From assembly GCA_007859995.1 (NCBI GenBank), contig SMSL01000008.1:1-64000 (forward strand): 64,000 nucleotides of DNA. Reading direction: 5' to 3'. Source of the stretch: Candidatus Brocadiaceae bacterium S225. Lineage in GTDB: Bacteria > Planctomycetota > Brocadiia > Brocadiales > Scalinduaceae. The notes under the pieces were generated by a model, which was not told where the DNA came from, ran no database searches, and saw only the letters and a list, made by a program, of their open reading frames with translations. Below, in pieces: positions 61,980 to 64,000 of the stretch (position 1 is the stretch's first letter; every line of letters begins with the position of its first letter). Position numbers and translations under genes: made by a program.

Positions 61980-63269
61980 TTACGCTTTTCTAAATACAGG
62001 CTGTACAATTTCACCATCTAAGCAACTTTCAACATCTCCTCCTTTAATAACTCTGGCAAGGATTTCAAGAGACTCATTATAAACCTCCAATGTCCTTTCG
62101 ATGTCTGTATCTGTATGGGAATAGCACATATTCTGTGCACCGGAAAAAAGCACACCCCTTTTTATTGCTTCCTGCTGAAACAGTGTTTTTAGCTCAAGCG
62201 ATTCCTGCCCGTGTCTGTCCTTAAATGTAATAACCGTCCTTGGTGGAAAGCCAATACATTCAGTAACGGTATTTAGACCGTGCTTTACCGCCAAAGCATT
62301 AAACCCGTCTTTAAGTTTTCTTCCCATACGCCACAAGTATTCTATAACTCCTTTAACCTTCATTTCATTTATTGTAGCAATAGAAGCCGCAAGTGAAATA
62401 GTTTCACCCCCAAAGGTAAAAGAGAAGAAAATTTCATCAAAAATCGTCATAACCTCCCTTTTGCCGACTACTGCTGAAACAGGCATTCCGTTTGCCATAC
62501 CTTTGCCATAGCATGCAAGATCTGGCACCACCCCAAAGTATTCCTGCGCTCCACCTTCCGACAACCTGAACCCAGTTACTATCTCGTCAAATATTAGAAG
62601 TGCTCCATTTTTATGAGTCAGTTCTTTCACCTTTTCAAGGAACCTTTTTTCCGGCCCTACAATACCTATCGGCTCCATAACTACGGCTGCTATTTCACCG
62701 CTATTTTCATCAAACAATTTTCTCAAGCTTTCTATATTGTTGTATTCAAACGTCAATGTCAGTTCCTGAACCGCCTTGGGTATCCCCTTATTCCTCGTAG
62801 TTGTCCCTATATACCAGTCGTGCCATCCATGGTAGCCGCAGCTGATAATCTTATCTCTACCAGTATACGCCCTCGCAGCTCTCACCGCCCCCGTAGTAAC
62901 ATCAGAGCCATTTTTCGCAAATCGAACCATCTCCGCACACGGTATTATTTCAACAAGAGTTTCCGCAAGCTTAACTTCAAGTGGATGAGGTAGTGAATAG
63001 ACAATACCTTTGTTAAGTTGCTCGGATATCGCTTCGTTGACTTCAGGATAAGCGTATCCTAACGTTATAGCACCAAGAGCCATTGAATAATCTATGTATT
63101 CGTTTCCATCAACATCCCAAACATGGCAGCCTTTTGCCATTTCTATAAAAACAGGTGAAACTCTAAATGAAAACTGTGTGTACCCTTTACTGAACGTTTG
63201 AGTACAAGACGGGATTAGATTTCGTGCAATATTATATAATTGTAATGATTTGTTTATCGTATTCTTCAT
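61980..63269 (-). CDS. Class III (PLP) aminotransferase, glutamate-1-semialdehyde mutase-like
   Basis: 429 aa from the ATG at 63269 (MKNTINKSLQLYNIARNLIP); the longer frame adds 53 unlike residues overlapping the upstream gene. The fold-type-I PLP enzyme has GNEYIDYSMALGAITLGYAY, RFAKNGSDVTTGAVRAARAY, CGYHGWHDWYIGTTTRNKGI, LIFDEIVTGFRL (Asp binding PLP pyridine N) and CYGKGMANGMPVSAVVGKRE (Schiff-base Lys in GKGMANG). Class III aminotransferases with this N-terminus are frequent in nonulosonic-acid and legionaminic-like loci and act on nucleotide or phosphate sugars. The usual PseC is a different (DegT/aspartate-type) family, so this step is unusual. Confidence 0.87.
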   Translation of the reverse strand: MKNTINKSLQLYNIARNLIPSCTQTFSKGYTQFSFRVSPVFIEMAKGCHVWDVDGNEYIDYSMALGAITLGYAYPEVNEAISEQLNKGIVYSLPHPLEVKLAETLVEIIPCAEMVRFAKNGSDVTTGAVRAARAYTGRDKIISCGYHGWHDWYIGTTTRNKGIPKAVQELTLTFEYNNIESLRKLFDENSGEIAAVVMEPIGIVGPEKRFLEKVKELTHKNGALLIFDEIVTGFRLSEGGAQEYFGVVPDLACYGKGMANGMPVSAVVGKREVMTIFDEIFFSFTFGGETISLAASIATINEMKVKGVIEYLWRMGRKLKDGFNALAVKHGLNTVTECIGFPPRTVITFKDRHGQESLELKTLFQQEAIKRGVLFSGAQNMCYSHTDTDIERTLEVYNESLEILARVIKGGDVESCLDGEIVQPVFRKA

Positions 63270-63271
63270 AT

Positions 63272-64000
63272 CTATTTTTTCAACTCGGGAAATAATTCTA
63301 AAAACTTTTGAAAGAAAATGTCTGGATTTACCATTCTCTTCATGTCGTCCAGTATTACATACCTGTAATCTGATTGTACTATGGAATAGAGAGGTGCTTC
63401 CGTAAGGTTTGCGCTTTGCTGTTCGCATCCTTTTATACCAATATGCATATTCAGCTTTGCAATTTCCGGATTGTCATCAAGCCATGTATATACATCGTGG
63501 AGTGCAAGTGGACTTCCTTTATAAAGAGCGTCATATATATGACGAATCATCTCGATATCGACTGCTTCATCAATCGTCAGACGATACTCAGGTCTGCATA
63601 AATCTGTATCAATCTCTATTCCTGACACATTAAACTTGCCCATGTTCTCTTTTATGTACATACTGACCGCAGCGCCTCGATAGTGTTTATGAACCTCAAG
63701 AAGGGTATTATATGAAATAAGCTCTGATAACGTGCCCTGTATCATCGTCATATTGGAAACGTAGATGAAATCCCGGTATCTTTTCTTAAATTCATCTACA
63801 AAACTCGAAGCGCTCTCGATATCAAAAATTGGTGAATCGCATGTGACCCTTATCACCGCATCTGCCCCTTCCCTCTCACACAATTTGATATGACGATCAA
63901 CAATATCCTGCTCTGCACCCGCAAACCATCCACAATCAAGCCGTTCCGCTTCCTCGATGAGTTGCTTATTCAATGGGTCTTTTGACGTCGCAAGGAATAC
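63272..64000 (-). CDS. SpsF/PseF-like cytidylyltransferase, C-terminal part (cut by window edge)
   Basis: The frame stays open to the window edge: VFLATSKDPLNKQLIEEAER, GAEQDIVDRHIKLCEREGAD, AVIRVTCDSPIFDIESASSF. This is the sialate/spore-coat (SpsF, NeuA-like) nucleotidyltransferase family, which activates a nonulosonic acid with CMP. CDSP carries the metal-binding Asp. The N-terminal GxG-R-x-P-K start lies outside. It is 2 bp before the aminotransferase gene. Confidence 0.85.
   Translation of the reverse strand, partial: VFLATSKDPLNKQLIEEAERLDCGWFAGAEQDIVDRHIKLCEREGADAVIRVTCDSPIFDIESASSFVDEFKKRYRDFIYVSNMTMIQGTLSELISYNTLLEVHKHYRGAAVSMYIKENMGKFNVSGIEIDTDLCRPEYRLTIDEAVDIEMIRHIYDALYKGSPLALHDVYTWLDDNPEIAKLNMHIGIKGCEQQSANLTEAPLYSIVQSDYRYVILDDMKRMVNPDIFFQKFLELFPELKK

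Noticed and set aside
61980-63428. Longer start for the class III aminotransferase
   Set aside because: The extra 53 residues are unlike the family and overlap the next gene; the ATG at 63269 gives the normal N-terminus.
1-64000. CRISPR array
   Set aside because: No set of regularly spaced identical repeats was seen; the repeats present are palindromic, dispersed and irregular.

Overview
The window is AT-rich bacterial chromosome. It best fits an anaerobic, acetogen-like member of the Planctomycetota, and an anammox bacterium of the Brocadiales is my best guess. That is an inference. It rests on a Wood-Ljungdahl-type methylenetetrahydrofolate reductase beside a flavin/Fe-S electron-transfer protein, an AMP-forming acetyl-CoA synthetase, an orphan 2-hydroxyacyl-CoA dehydratase subunit, an animal/plant-like UDP-glucose dehydrogenase and a very large surface-glycan locus. 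No rRNA or anammox marker gene is present to prove it.

Layout. 0-5 kb: edge of an ISAzo13-like transposase, a HEPN-like protein, radC, a 2-hydroxyacyl-CoA dehydratase subunit and a VapBC pair. 5-15 kb: acetyl-CoA synthetase, UDP-glucose dehydrogenase, dnaA with an AT-rich upstream region holding two perfect DnaA boxes (possible oriC), a phosphohexomutase with a cysteine-rich N-terminus, a XerC/D recombinase and glyS. 15-21 kb: a RelE/ParE-type TA pair, a decayed cyclophilin-like gene, two copies of a 168-bp MITE-like element, an SGNH/MBOAT O-acylation pair and a CAU-anticodon tRNA. 21-25.5 kb: the oxidoreductase-MvhD fusion, metF and a cNMP-binding/FHA protein.

25.5-64 kb is one huge leftward surface-polysaccharide locus. 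It has an initiating glycosyl-1-phosphate transferase, glycosyltransferases, a CDP-deoxyhexose module (rfbF, rfbG, epimerase, reductase), a Wzx-like flippase and two large 'surface carbohydrate' proteins. It also has an unusual set combining an AroB-like cyclase, SDR, 2-hydroxyacid dehydrogenase, SIS isomerase, Gfo/Idh oxidoreductase, CMP-Kdo synthetase-like enzyme and HpcH/HpaI aldolase. A nonulosonic-acid-type module (SpsF-like cytidylyltransferase, class III aminotransferase, TIM-barrel protein, PseH-like acetyltransferase, NeuB/PseI synthase) runs off the right edge.

The locus is interrupted at 29-36.4 kb by an accessory island. The island holds MntA/HepT, DUF433/DUF5615, TumE-like, MazEF and HicAB toxin-antitoxin modules, several of them broken. 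It also holds a GxxExxY gene split by an inverted-repeat-bounded GIY-YIG element, an in-frame 87-bp palindromic insertion, and a scrambled partial duplication of the kdsD/DUF433 segment. This island and the cyclase/aldolase/CMP-transferase gene set are the two places most likely to hold something undescribed.
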